DNA from: Fictibacillus phosphorivorans | GTDB taxonomy: Bacteria; Bacillota; Bacilli; Bacillales; Fictibacillaceae | Direction of reading: 5' to 3' | Assembly: GCF_001619875.1 (NCBI RefSeq) | Contig: NZ_LRFC01000001.1 | Location: 620,001-684,000, forward strand | Length of the DNA: 64,000 nt | Translations under genes and position numbers: made by a program | In this document: positions 17,367-25,367 of the stretch, piece by piece | Numbering within the stretch: the first letter of the stretch is position 1 | How the letters are laid out: each line of letters starts with the position of its first letter | Notes under the pieces: model-generated | Database searches by the model: none | Told to the model about the DNA's origin: nothing | The model's input: the letters and a program-made list of their open reading frames with translations, nothing else

Positions 17367-18084
17367 GGCGAACACCTCCATAATAAAGAAAGGCTTCTTC
17401 AATCGTTTCACTGGATGTACTTTCTTTAAGCTGTCTTGGAGAACCCGAAGCTATTAATCTTCCATCGCGAAGCATCCCGAGCTGACTGCATTTTTCTGCT
17501 TCATCCATAACGTGTGTGGTCACAAGTATTGTTGTGCCGTTTTCGCTTAACTTGTAAAGTTCATTCCAGATGGATTGGCGTAGAACGGGATCGATACCAA
17601 CAGTAGGTTCATCCAGAATAAGAATTTGAGGTTCGTGCAGAATAGCAGCTGCTAACGAAAGACGTCTCTTCATACCACCAGAGTATTGATGAACCTGTTT
17701 TTTCAAGAATTCAGTCAGGTTTACAAGGGAAGCGGCATGCTCGATGCGCTCTTTTTGTTTCTCTCCTTTTAATCCATAGATAGAAGCAAAGAATTCGAGG
17801 TTTTCCTTGCCGCTTAATTCTCCATACAATGCATCAGATTGAGCCATGAATCCAATTTTTGTCATGTTATGAAGATTGGGCATGAGTGTATCCAGGACTT
17901 TGATACTTCCTTTGGTTGGTGTCTCAATCCCTGCAATCATCTTAACAAGAGTTGTTTTTCCGGCACCAGATGGACCGAGCAGGCCATAAATCGCAGCCCT
18001 GTTTACTTGTAAGGAAATCTTTTCTAGTACAATGTGAGATCCAAAGTTCTTTGAAACATCGGAAACCTGTATGACCGTATTCAT
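17356..18084 (-). CDS. ABC transporter ATP-binding protein (drug/polyketide exporter type)
   Basis: 242 residues. Walker A GPSGAGKTT, signature YSGGMKRRLSLA and Walker B ILILDEPTVGID followed by an H-loop TTHVMDEAE mark an ABC-2 exporter ATPase. ATG 18084 follows AGAGGAGG. It overlaps the permease start by 11 bases. The promoter lies at 18141-18170 between two TetR operators, so the operon is probably induced by its own substrate. Confidence 0.95.
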   Translation of the reverse strand: MNTVIQVSDVSKNFGSHIVLEKISLQVNRAAIYGLLGPSGAGKTTLVKMIAGIETPTKGSIKVLDTLMPNLHNMTKIGFMAQSDALYGELSGKENLEFFASIYGLKGEKQKERIEHAASLVNLTEFLKKQVHQYSGGMKRRLSLAAAILHEPQILILDEPTVGIDPVLRQSIWNELYKLSENGTTILVTTHVMDEAEKCSQLGMLRDGRLIASGSPRQLKESTSSETIEEAFLYYGGVRHEN

Positions 18085-18113
18085 AAGTAACCTCCTCTGA
18101 GTTCAGAATAAAG

Positions 18114-18127
18114 TGAGTGCTCACTCA
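18114..18127. promoter_or_regulatory. TetR-type operator O1
   Basis: TGAGTG-CT-CACTCA, perfect 6-bp arms. It lies downstream of the putative -10 of the exporter promoter, in the leader of the ABC operon, where a bound repressor would block transcription. Confidence 0.75.
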
Positions 18128-18140
18128 TTTTTATATAAAT

Positions 18141-18170
18141 AGCATATGACAGAGGACGAAAGTGTGTCAA
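18141..18170 (-). promoter_or_regulatory. Sigma-A-like promoter of the ABC exporter operon
   Basis: On the minus strand a TTGACA (18165-18170) and TATGCT (18141-18146) are separated by 18 bases. It lies between the two TetR operators. Confidence 0.65.
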
Positions 18171-18185
18171 GTGAGTACTCACTCA
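18171..18185. promoter_or_regulatory. TetR-type operator O2
   Basis: GTGAGTACTCACTCA; TGAGTA-CT-CACTCA matches O1 except for one base. It lies immediately upstream of the -35 box. Spacing to O1 is 58 bp. Confidence 0.75.
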
Positions 18186-18278
18186 TTTTTCTAACTTTCA
18201 AAGGATATTAAAATAATATTGACGAACATTTCAGAAAAAAACATAATTAGGTTAATTCATTAGAAATGAGGGATTAAG

Positions 18279-18332
18279 ATGTCAAAAAACAAAAAAATTC
18301 ACATTCAAAGCAATACGGTGCGGAAGGTTTAA
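18279..18332 (+). CDS. Putative 17-residue leader peptide
   Basis: ATG 18279 follows ATGAGGG and encodes a basic peptide (MSKNKKIHIQSNTVRKV). Its stop codon lies inside the first arm of the hairpin at 18326-18346, and a second hairpin masks the methyltransferase RBS. This layout is like the translational attenuators of inducible Erm methyltransferases. Whether it is translated is inference. Confidence 0.4.
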   Translation: MSKNKKIHIQSNTVRKV

Positions 18333-18370
18333 ACGTTTTATAAACCTCCGTGTATCATAACAAATGGAGG
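18326..18370 (+). promoter_or_regulatory. Attenuator-like pair of hairpins masking the methyltransferase RBS
   Basis: Hairpin 1: GGTTTA (18326-18331) with TAAACC (18341-18346). Hairpin 2: CCTCCGT (18345-18351) with ATGGAGG (18364-18370), which contains the Shine-Dalgarno of the methyltransferase. The two share bases 18345-18346, so they compete. Confidence 0.45.
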
Positions 18371-18379
18371 AATAACAGA

Positions 18380-19144
18380 ATGTCTTTTAAAAATTATGGA
18401 CCACTATGTACGGAAGTATATGATCAAACAAAAAAGGTTGGACAGTCATTTGGCGGCGATATTGAATACTACACAAACAGGCTGAAGGAGAACGGCGGAC
18501 GTACTTTAGAAGTTATGGTCGGATCTGGCCGAGTGATTATTCCCCTTTTGGAAGCTGGTTTAGACGTAGACGGGATGGACTATTCAGGCGAGATGCTTGC
18601 TTCTTGTCAACATAGACTACATGAAAAAGGATTAGCTGCAAGGCTTTTTGAAAGTGATCTGCAAAATCTTAACCTGCAAAAGAAATATTCAAATATCATC
18701 ATACCAGGTGGCTCTTTCTTATTGATTGAAAAGAGAGAAGAATCCTTGCAAGCGCTAAAGCAAATTTTTAACCATTTAGAAGATGGCGGCAAGCTGATTT
18801 TAGATATTTTTTTACCGACAGATCAATTTGAAGCGGGAAGAGTTATCAGAACGTTAACAGTAAATTGTCCTAATGGAGATATCATCACGATGGAAGATAA
18901 GCAAATAGAGGTGAACTTTTTAGAACAATACAAAGTTTCTTATCTAAAATATGAAAAATGGCGCGAAGGAAGTTTAATTCAAACAGAACTTCAGCGGTTT
19001 GCTATTAGGTGGTATGGAATCGATGAATTTAAACTCATATTGGAAAGTGTGGGCTTTAAAGAGGTTAGTGTGAGCGCTGACTTTGAATTTGGGAAAAAAC
19101 CGTCTCATGCAAGACAAAGCTTTGTATTTGAAGCTAGTAAATAA
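18380..19144 (+). CDS. Class I SAM-dependent methyltransferase
   Basis: 254 residues. Motif I is LEVMVGSGRVIIPL (about 40-53) followed by the acidic DGMDYSG; motif post-I and the GGKLILDIFLPT strand fit the Rossmann methyltransferase fold. ATG 18380 lies 10 bases after GGAGG; a longer in-frame start at 18350 lacks an RBS. The substrate is not evident; the fold is not that of KsgA/Erm. Upstream is a leader peptide with competing hairpins. A terminator follows. Confidence 0.85.
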   Translation: MSFKNYGPLCTEVYDQTKKVGQSFGGDIEYYTNRLKENGGRTLEVMVGSGRVIIPLLEAGLDVDGMDYSGEMLASCQHRLHEKGLAARLFESDLQNLNLQKKYSNIIIPGGSFLLIEKREESLQALKQIFNHLEDGGKLILDIFLPTDQFEAGRVIRTLTVNCPNGDIITMEDKQIEVNFLEQYKVSYLKYEKWREGSLIQTELQRFAIRWYGIDEFKLILESVGFKEVSVSADFEFGKKPSHARQSFVFEASK

Positions 19145-19152
19145 GTAAGAAT

Positions 19153-19187
19153 AAGATCATTTGTTTTCATGCAAATGGTCTTTTTTA
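19153..19187 (+). terminator. Terminator after the methyltransferase gene
   Basis: AAGATCATTTG / CAAATGGTCTT (one wobble) with a T run. Confidence 0.85.
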
Positions 19188-19266
19188 TTGTGTAAATCAG
19201 GTGTGTCCAGTATAGTTGAAATATGTTCATCCACACATATCAACTTAAAAAAGTAGGGGAGAAGAA

Positions 19267-20136
19267 ATGGCCAATTTAACGCAAGACCGAAGCAAAGCTC
19301 TTTATGAATTTATTATCCAGCATTCTTCTGATATGACAGATTCTTGGCTTGCTTCCAGGGATGCAGATGGTCATGGAATTTATTCAAAAAGAATGGGTGC
19401 AGAAGTTGAAGTTAGACTTCGAGAACAGAACCAATTCTTTATTAAAATGATTGCATCCGTCTTTTATGAAAAAAATGAACAAACAGAAGTTATTGATGCA
19501 TGGGCAAAAAGAGTGGCAGAGGATCGAGCGGGATCAAATACTCCCATTCATGAGATCATTCAGCAGTTTAAGAGATTTAGAAAAATCTTCTGGGATAAAA
19601 TTAGAGAATTTATCGACGAACCTTTAAACAACACCAATCAATCTGACATATTGATATGGACTAGTCTTCTGCACTCTACCTTTGACACAGTTATTGAGAG
19701 GTTTGCTGAAGAATACAACTTTTTTTCTTCCAGACGTATACAGGCTCAACAAGAAATGATCAATCAGCTGAGCTCACCTGTTATTCCTTTATCTGATTCA
19801 GTCGGTATCTTACCACTGGTGGGAGAGATTGATACCCACCGAGCAAAGACGATTATGGAATCGACGTTACAGCAATGTACGGACACCAATATTACACAGC
19901 TTTTTATTGATCTATCAGGAGTCGCAATTATGGATACGATGGTGGCTAACGAAATTTTTCAAGTGGTAAACACACTGAAGTTGATTGGTGTGCAGTCCAT
20001 CATCAGTGGAATTCGTCCTGAAGTTGCTCAGACGAGCGTTCAGTTAGGAATTGATTTTAGTCAAATCCCAACTCAGAGCACTCTCAAACAAGCGCTGAAG
20101 AGCAATAAAATTATTATAGAAAAGATTTCATTATAG
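19267..20136 (+). CDS. RsbR-type STAS domain protein (stressosome component)
   Basis: 289 residues. About residues 1-160 form an all-helical globin-like sensor domain as in RsbR paralogues. The C-terminal STAS domain has VGEIDTHRAKTIME and DLSGVAIMDTMVA, with threonines at the positions phosphorylated by RsbT in RsbRA. Such proteins form the stressosome that controls sigma-B. ATG follows AGTAGGGGAGAAGA. It is isolated from other rsb genes, as most RsbR paralogues are. Confidence 0.88.
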   Translation: MANLTQDRSKALYEFIIQHSSDMTDSWLASRDADGHGIYSKRMGAEVEVRLREQNQFFIKMIASVFYEKNEQTEVIDAWAKRVAEDRAGSNTPIHEIIQQFKRFRKIFWDKIREFIDEPLNNTNQSDILIWTSLLHSTFDTVIERFAEEYNFFSSRRIQAQQEMINQLSSPVIPLSDSVGILPLVGEIDTHRAKTIMESTLQQCTDTNITQLFIDLSGVAIMDTMVANEIFQVVNTLKLIGVQSIISGIRPEVAQTSVQLGIDFSQIPTQSTLKQALKSNKIIIEKISL

Positions 20137-20147
20137 AAAAACAAGTA

Positions 20148-20187
20148 AAAGAACCGGTTGCAATAGATTTTGCAAACGGTTCTTTCT
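20148..20187. terminator. Bidirectional terminator
   Basis: AAAGAACCGGTTGCAA / TTGCAAACGGTTCTTT with one mismatch, between convergent genes. Confidence 0.88.
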
Positions 20188-20612
20188 TAATTTCGTGATT
20201 TATTGTAACGGTACTGCTGCCATCTGAATCGGATAAAACAGCCAACACAAAAGCCTAATATGGCGACAAAAGATGCCGTTGCAACCATGATTGTAGCTGT
20301 TAAAGCAAGCGCATTCCAATGCAACGTGTACCCGACAAACCCAATAGCAAGGAGTGAGATCGCGATCTGCTGGTTAAAATTTTGCTGATCCTTATCTTCC
20401 GGGATATAGGCTGAAGGCTTCTTTCTTAAGAAGCGTTTAGCAACCTTCATTACAGGATTGTAATCAAAAAACATTCCCAGAAGTCCAGCAATTAAAGGGA
20501 GTAATAGAACCCAAGCTTGACCAGAAATCCATGTAGCTGCGACTGACAAAAAGATGAACCATTGATTGGTACGAACTAAAGGTCTAGGAATAGAAGATAC
20601 GGGATGTGACAT
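20187..20612 (-). CDS. DUF4395 family membrane protein
   Basis: 141 residues with four hydrophobic helices. The start SIPRPLVRTNQW, the central NPVMKVAKRFL and the late FCVGCFI match the DUF4395 family, which is often found near thiol-disulfide genes. The CVGC pair is conserved in that family. Function unknown. Confidence 0.75.
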   Translation of the reverse strand: MSHPVSSIPRPLVRTNQWFIFLSVAATWISGQAWVLLLPLIAGLLGMFFDYNPVMKVAKRFLRKKPSAYIPEDKDQQNFNQQIAISLLAIGFVGYTLHWNALALTATIMVATASFVAILGFCVGCFIRFRWQQYRYNKSRN

Positions 20613-20753
20613 GTTAATATCCGACCTTTCTTATAGGTTTAGTTATTATAGTTTAATTGTATTCTCATGAAAAGTGAAGTGTTAAGCGCTGTGTAAATTT
20701 AGGAGAAGGGATTAATCAGTAAAAAAAGAATGTTTTATAGCGAGGTGATTAAA

Positions 20754-21203
20754 ATGAAGACGAAACGAGAAGATGCAGAAGTTCACTTTCAATATGCAGA
20801 AGAGATTCAGGAAAAATTGAAGAATGACACTTTTGCACAGTGGCTAGGGATTGAATTAACGGAAATCGGACCGGGAACAGCTATCGCCGAAATGAAGATA
20901 ACGGAGAACATGCTAAACGCACATGGAACCGCACACGGAGCGGCATTATTTGCGATTGCTGATTTTGTATTTGCAGTAGCTTGTAATTCATATGGAAAGA
21001 CTTCTGTCGGGCTTTCTGTAAATATTGGATATTTAGCTGCATGTCAAAAAGGAGACAAAATTACAGCGATCGCATCAGAAATCAAGCGAAACCACCGTAC
21101 TTCGTGGTATGAGGTGAGAGTGGAGAACGGAAAAGAGCTTGTTGCTCATGTGAGTGCCTTATCGTATCGTAAAAATGACTATTTTGTAGGCGGGGATGAA
21201 TAG
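20754..21203 (+). CDS. PaaI-family hotdog-fold thioesterase
   Basis: 149 residues with the hotdog motif NAHGTAHGAALFAIADFVFA, where Asn/His and Asp are the usual catalytic positions. Related to phenylacetyl-CoA thioesterase PaaI. I use ATG 20754 after GCGAGGTGATTAAA rather than 20730. The gene lies alone upstream of repeat array B. Acyl-CoA thioester hydrolysis is likely; the acyl group is unknown. Confidence 0.86.
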   Translation: MKTKREDAEVHFQYAEEIQEKLKNDTFAQWLGIELTEIGPGTAIAEMKITENMLNAHGTAHGAALFAIADFVFAVACNSYGKTSVGLSVNIGYLAACQKGDKITAIASEIKRNHRTSWYEVRVENGKELVAHVSALSYRKNDYFVGGDE

Positions 21204-21216
21204 CTGTAGATCTGAT

Positions 21217-21321
21217 CAAATAAGAAGTAGGTCACATCACATAAAAAGTAATTACCATCACATAAAAATTGGTCGTCATCACATAAAAAATGGAGATCAT
21301 CACATAAAAATAAATTAAAAA
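21217..21321. repeat. Phased repeat array B: 5 copies, exact 21-bp period
   Basis: The core (AT)CACATAAAAA starts at 21238, 21259, 21280 and 21301, with a degenerate first copy CAAATAAGAA at 21217. All steps are 21 bp. Spacers are unconserved. It lies between the thioesterase gene and the terminator of the convergent peroxiredoxin gene. Confidence 0.9.
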
Positions 21322-21356
21322 ACGGAGTGCGGCAAATCTTAGCCGTGCTCCGTTCT
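21321..21356. terminator. Bidirectional terminator
   Basis: AACGGAGTGCGGC pairs with GCCGTGCTCCGTT using two G-U pairs; 8-base loop. Confidence 0.8.
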
Positions 21357-21361
21357 TCGTT

Positions 21362-21856
21362 TTATCTCAACGTTTTCTTAATGTATTTAATCGTTTTTCT
21401 TAAATCTTCTGCAGTAGGTCTTCCAAATGGTCCAGTTTGAATATCAAAATAGACCACACGTTTTTGATTATCCACTAAAAACAGTGCAGGCTCACCGTGT
21501 TCTCCATGATCATCATACAGCTTCCCGTTATGGTATTGAACACCGTACGGTTCCCCAGCTGTGCGCTCTAAATCACTGAAAACCGGGAATGAAAGGGAAT
21601 GTTTTTCTTTCATTTTGGTAAGATTTTGTTCTTCATCTGTAGAGATGGCTAGTATATGAGTATTTAATTCGTTGAACGTGTCAATGTTCTGTTCTAACTC
21701 TTTTAGCTGATCATTACAGACAGGACACCACTCTCCTCTAAAAAAGACTAGCAAATGAAAGCGATCATCGTTTTCTAAGTGGTTGTGAAAAGAGAAAGAC
21801 TCGCCAGTTTCTGATTTCAGTGCAAAGTCTGGGGCTGTGTCGCCTATTTTTAACAT
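21362..21856 (-). CDS. Peroxiredoxin (AhpC/TSA, redoxin family)
   Basis: 164 residues. It begins MLKIGDTAPDFAL and has the active-site strand FFRGEWCPVCNDQL with a CxxC pair, unusual for AhpC (one Cys) and closer to redoxins with a resolving Cys nearby. ATG 21856 follows GGAGGGATGTTCAA; the longer frame to 21991 has no RBS. Reduction of peroxides in the cytoplasm is likely. Confidence 0.88.
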   Translation of the reverse strand: MLKIGDTAPDFALKSETGESFSFHNHLENDDRFHLLVFFRGEWCPVCNDQLKELEQNIDTFNELNTHILAISTDEEQNLTKMKEKHSLSFPVFSDLERTAGEPYGVQYHNGKLYDDHGEHGEPALFLVDNQKRVVYFDIQTGPFGRPTAEDLRKTIKYIKKTLR

Positions 21857-22373
21857 TTGAACATCCCTCCAATAATAGGTCTCTTCATTAGGTATACCTC
21901 TTGTTAAGAAATTTAAACCAAATTGTTCAAGCCGTTCTGACTGATTGAATAAAATAATTGCAAAACACCTCATCATAAAGCAATCATTCATCTCTTATGA
22001 AGACAAATAATCTTGCAGAATCCGGTACCTTTCGTAAAGGCAAAAACGGTGAATGAAGAAAAGAATTTACACCGCGAAACAAACAAATTTTCTTATACAT
22101 TTCAAAAAGTTGTTAAAAGAACTTGGATATCGTTAAAATTTCTCTTCGTTAAGTATTAGACTTGGCTATAGGTAAATACTACGTCTCTATGTAAAAAGAT
22201 TTAAAAAATATAAAACGAATAAAATGACCTTTTTACTATTTTTAGTTAAAACTTTTAAAAATTGGTAGTATCTATTTGTTTTTGCTAGAATAGTAAAATT
22301 CTTCTTTATTTTCTGTTAATTCCTCTCTATATTAGAAATTGTAGTTCAATACTAAATTAGAGGAGTGAAGCAA
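21857..22373. other. 517-bp AT-rich intergenic region
   Basis: Divergent spacer between the peroxiredoxin and secreted subtilisin genes. It contains a small hairpin CCTTT-CGT-AAAGG around 22028-22041 but no riboswitch I recognise. Promoter elements for the protease must lie within it; I could not pick a unique pair. Confidence 0.5.
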
Positions 22374-23534
22374 ATGATTAAGAAGATTGCCACTATGGCA
22401 GCGGTTTTACCATTAGTAGTCTCTCTTGCATCACCTGCAGCAGCTGCAAAAAGTACAGAGGTAAAGTCAAACGTAACACCACAAGAAATTATCGTAAAAT
22501 TCAAAGATAACGTCTCAGAAGCAAAAGCAAAGTCATTCGCAGTGAAAGCAAATGACGAAGTGAAAGAAAAAACGCCTAAGTTCCACGTTATCAAAGTAAA
22601 AGATGGAAATGTGGATGCTGCAATTGCTGAGTATGAAGCAAGCGGAGATGTAGAGTATGCAGAACCGAACTATACATACCATGCTTCTTGGACGCCGAAT
22701 GATTATTACTTTAATAATGGAGTACAATACGCACCACAAAAAGTAAGCGCACAATCGGCTTGGGATATCACACGCGGATCATCTTCAACAAAAATTGCAA
22801 TTCTAGATACTGGGGTTGATTATAACCATCCAGATTTAGCAGGGAAAGTAATCAAAGGATATGACTATGTAGACCGTGATTGGGATCCGATGGACCGTCA
22901 TGACCATGGAACTCACGCAGCAGGTATCGCTGCTGCACAAACGAATAATTCATCAGGTATTGCAGGTATGGCACCGAACGTATCAATCTACGCTGTTCGT
23001 GTTCTTGACCAAAACGGAAGTGGTTCACTAGATAACATTGCAAACGGAATCTACCATGCTGTAGATAGCGGAGCAAAAGTAGTTTCACTTAGCCTTGGTG
23101 GACCAAGTGGATCTACATCACTGCAAAACGCTGTAAACTATGCTGTATCTAAAGGTGCAGTAGTAGTAGTAGCTGCAGGTAACGAAAATACATCTGCACC
23201 AAGCTACCCTGCATACTATTCAAACGCAATCGCTGTAGCTGCGACTGACCGTAATGACAACAGAGCTTCTTTCTCAAACTATGGATCATGGGTTGACGTT
23301 GCCGCTCCTGGTGTAGACATTGCTTCAACTGTACGAAACGGCGGTTATGCTTACATGTCTGGAACATCTATGGCTTGTCCTCTAGTTGCAGGAATTGCTG
23401 GATTGCTAGCATCACAAGGCCGTAGCGGAGCAAACATCCGTGCAGCCATTGAAAACACAGCTGATTATGTGCCTGGAACAGGTTCATACTACTCTAAAGG
23501 CCGTGTGAATGCAGCAGACGCTGTACGCTATTAA
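22374..23534 (+). CDS. Secreted subtilisin-like serine protease (S8, I9 propeptide)
   Basis: 386 residues. Signal peptide (MIKKIATMAA to about residue 26), then an I9 propeptide (EIIVKFKDNVSEAKAKSF), then a catalytic domain with Asp145 (ILDTGVD), His178 (DHGTHAAG) and Ser332 (GTSMACPLVAG). The Cys next to Pro in the Ser motif resembles thermitase-like enzymes. ATG 22374 follows TTAGAGGAGTG. Likely an exported alkaline or neutral-pH scavenging protease. An intracellular subtilisin gene follows 364 bases downstream. Confidence 0.95.
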   Translation: MIKKIATMAAVLPLVVSLASPAAAAKSTEVKSNVTPQEIIVKFKDNVSEAKAKSFAVKANDEVKEKTPKFHVIKVKDGNVDAAIAEYEASGDVEYAEPNYTYHASWTPNDYYFNNGVQYAPQKVSAQSAWDITRGSSSTKIAILDTGVDYNHPDLAGKVIKGYDYVDRDWDPMDRHDHGTHAAGIAAAQTNNSSGIAGMAPNVSIYAVRVLDQNGSGSLDNIANGIYHAVDSGAKVVSLSLGGPSGSTSLQNAVNYAVSKGAVVVVAAGNENTSAPSYPAYYSNAIAVAATDRNDNRASFSNYGSWVDVAAPGVDIASTVRNGGYAYMSGTSMACPLVAGIAGLLASQGRSGANIRAAIENTADYVPGTGSYYSKGRVNAADAVRY

Positions 23535-23551
23535 TCTATAAACCAAAAAAC

Positions 23552-23597
23552 AACTCTCAAGGATGGGCCAATGCCCAGTCTTGAGAGTTTCTTTGTG
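23552..23597 (+). terminator. Strong terminator after the secreted subtilisin gene
   Basis: AACTCTCAAG...CTTGAGAGTT with an inner TGGGC/GCCCA stem, then TTTCTTTG. Confidence 0.88.
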
Positions 23598-23718
23598 ATC
23601 TAGTTTTAAAAGACTAGAAAAAAACGTCGAATCGTGAAGAAAGGTAAGGATAAGGACATATGTTCGCCTTGCGTAAAATGTCGATGTAGACGTAATAGCT
23701 CATCTTTAAAGTCAGGAC

Positions 23719-23748
23719 TTGTGGCAACTTTTAACAGTTTGGTAGAAT
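23719..23748 (+). promoter_or_regulatory. Candidate promoter of the intracellular subtilisin gene
   Basis: TTGTGG (23719-23724) and TAGAAT (23743-23748) with an 18-base spacer, leaving a leader of about 145 bases. The leader also holds an orphan AAAGGAGG (about 23805-23812) with no start codon at a usable distance. Confidence 0.4.
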
Positions 23749-23898
23749 AGCAATATAACCCCACAACTAGAATCTTTATTTCTTATGTACACACAAGGTA
23801 TAAGAAAGGAGGTTCGCTTTTCATTTTGCTACTTTAATAATCCACACGAGCACTCAACATGATGAATCCTATTTTTTAATTAAAAGGAGGTAAGAATC

Positions 23899-24903
23899 AT
23901 GAGTGAAATTTGTTTAATTCCCTTTGTACTTGAAGAAGTAATAGAAGAATCCAAAGAGGAAATTCCATACGGAGTCGAGATGATCAACGCCCCAGCTTTT
24001 TGGCGGGAAGGAGAGAAAGGCCAAAGTGTTGTTGTCGCGGTACTCGATACGGGATGTGACACGAGCCACCCAGAGTTAGTGAACCGTATTGCTGGCGGCC
24101 GTAATTTTGTAGATGGAGATGAAAATGATTATCGTGATGCACATTATCACGGAACACATGTTGCAGGTACGATCGCTGCCACTTTAAATAATGCTGGAGT
24201 AGCAGGCGTAGCTCCAGATGTGAAGCTTCTGATCTGCCGGGTTCTTGGTAAGGATGGAGGGGGAACGTATAAGGGGATCATTGATGCTATCAATTATTCC
24301 GTAAATTGGCGAGGAGAGAACGGTGAACGAGTGCGTGTCATCTCCATGTCCCTAGGTGGTCCAACGGATGTTCCAGAACTTCATGAAGCCGTTCAACGAG
24401 CGGTATTAAATGATGTACTTGTAGTCTGTGCGGCTGGAAATGAGGGGGACAACAAAGAAGATACGAACGAACATGCTTATCCTGGAGCTTATAAAGAAGT
24501 AGTACAGGTTGGAGCAGTTGATTCGAAAATGAAACTTGCTCCGTTTTCAAACACAAATGATGAGATTGATCTTGTGGCCCCGGGAGTAGATGTTGTTTCA
24601 ACATACCCTGGAAATAAATACGCAAAGCTATCTGGAACATCGATGGCTACTCCACACGTTTCAGGAGCAGCCGCATTGCTTATTGAACGCGAGGAAAAAT
24701 TGTTTGGCCGTGAGCTTAGTGAAGCTGAGGTATATGCACAATTAGTAAAAAATACGTTAAGCATAGGATTGACAAAAAAAGCAGAAGGAAATGGACTGCT
24801 AGTCTTGAATGCACAAGAAAAAGCAGTGTGTGATGAGGAGACGCTAAGAGTAATGAGAACTCCTATCGAAACGGCTGCAGCCAAAGAGCCAGAATCATCA
24901 TAA
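23899..24903 (+). CDS. isp: Intracellular subtilisin (ISP)
   Basis: 334 residues with no signal peptide. The short N-terminal extension contains LIPF, the conserved ISP propeptide motif that blocks the active site until cleaved. Triad: Asp50 (VLDTGCD), His84 (YHGTHVAG), Ser248 (GTSMATPHVSG). ATG follows AAAAGGAGGTAAGAATC. ISPs are the main cytoplasmic proteases of post-exponential and sporulating Bacilli. Placement right after a secreted subtilisin is notable. Confidence 0.95.
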   Translation: MSEICLIPFVLEEVIEESKEEIPYGVEMINAPAFWREGEKGQSVVVAVLDTGCDTSHPELVNRIAGGRNFVDGDENDYRDAHYHGTHVAGTIAATLNNAGVAGVAPDVKLLICRVLGKDGGGTYKGIIDAINYSVNWRGENGERVRVISMSLGGPTDVPELHEAVQRAVLNDVLVVCAAGNEGDNKEDTNEHAYPGAYKEVVQVGAVDSKMKLAPFSNTNDEIDLVAPGVDVVSTYPGNKYAKLSGTSMATPHVSGAAALLIEREEKLFGRELSEAEVYAQLVKNTLSIGLTKKAEGNGLLVLNAQEKAVCDEETLRVMRTPIETAAAKEPESS

Positions 24904-24942
24904 AATTGCCCCGTTTCTTAGGAAGAAAGGGCGTGTTTGGGG

Positions 24943-25110
24943 ATGGCGTATAAAATTATTGCCCTTCTAATCAGCTTTGCGACACTGTGTGTCAGAATTT
25001 ACGAAGAAATGAGAAGGCGTGCGAAAAACCAAGCAAAAAAAGCAGAGCTGGAAAAGAAGAAGCGAAAACGTAAAAAAGTTACAAAGAAAAAGGAAAAGGA
25101 AAGTGCTTAA
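24943..25110 (+). CDS. Small single-pass protein with a highly basic tail (55 residues)
   Basis: Starts MAYKIIALLISFATLCV, one membrane helix, then a charged helix: more than half of residues 24-53 are Lys or Arg. The RBS (TTTGGGG) is modest. It follows the ISP gene by 39 bases and is closed by a terminator, so it probably shares that transcript. Function unknown. Confidence 0.6.
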   Translation: MAYKIIALLISFATLCVRIYEEMRRRAKNQAKKAELEKKKRKRKKVTKKKEKESA

Positions 25111-25126
25111 ATGAATATGAGTAATG

Positions 25127-25174
25127 AAAGCTGATCTCCCGGACAAGAGTAAGTCTGGGTGGATCAGCTTTTTG
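25127..25174 (+). terminator. Terminator
   Basis: AAAGCTGATC / GATCAGCTTT with a 25-base internal loop region, then TTTTT. Confidence 0.85.
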
Positions 25175-25367
25175 TTGTCAACTCTAGGAAAATAGAGTGG
25201 AAACTGATGAGGTAGACGTAAATGTTGGGTATTGTGCTAGATGAATTTGTGTAGACTTGCCGATATAAAAGAAAAGGTATTTTTCAGACCACTCCTTAAA
25301 ACTTGCTATAAAGTCAACAGAAGGAGTAGTATATTTACACCTAGTTACATAAGAGAGGATCCTATCT

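Noticed and set aside
21196-21318. Frame through array B encoding HHIK heptads.
   Set aside because: Same reason as array A: the period keeps the frame open. The RBS would abut the ATG, and array E with a 20-bp step cannot code in this way.
22020-22060. Riboswitch-like sequence upstream of the secreted subtilisin gene.
   Set aside because: Only one small hairpin is evident and no conserved core of a known riboswitch class could be recognised.
23805-23830. Perfect AAAGGAGG in the leader of the intracellular subtilisin gene as the RBS of a small gene.
   Set aside because: No ATG or GTG follows at a usable distance; the nearest TTG gives a three-codon frame.
24338-24884. Long minus-strand frames inside the intracellular subtilisin gene.
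   Set aside because: They lack RBSs and lie wholly within a clear catalytic-domain gene.
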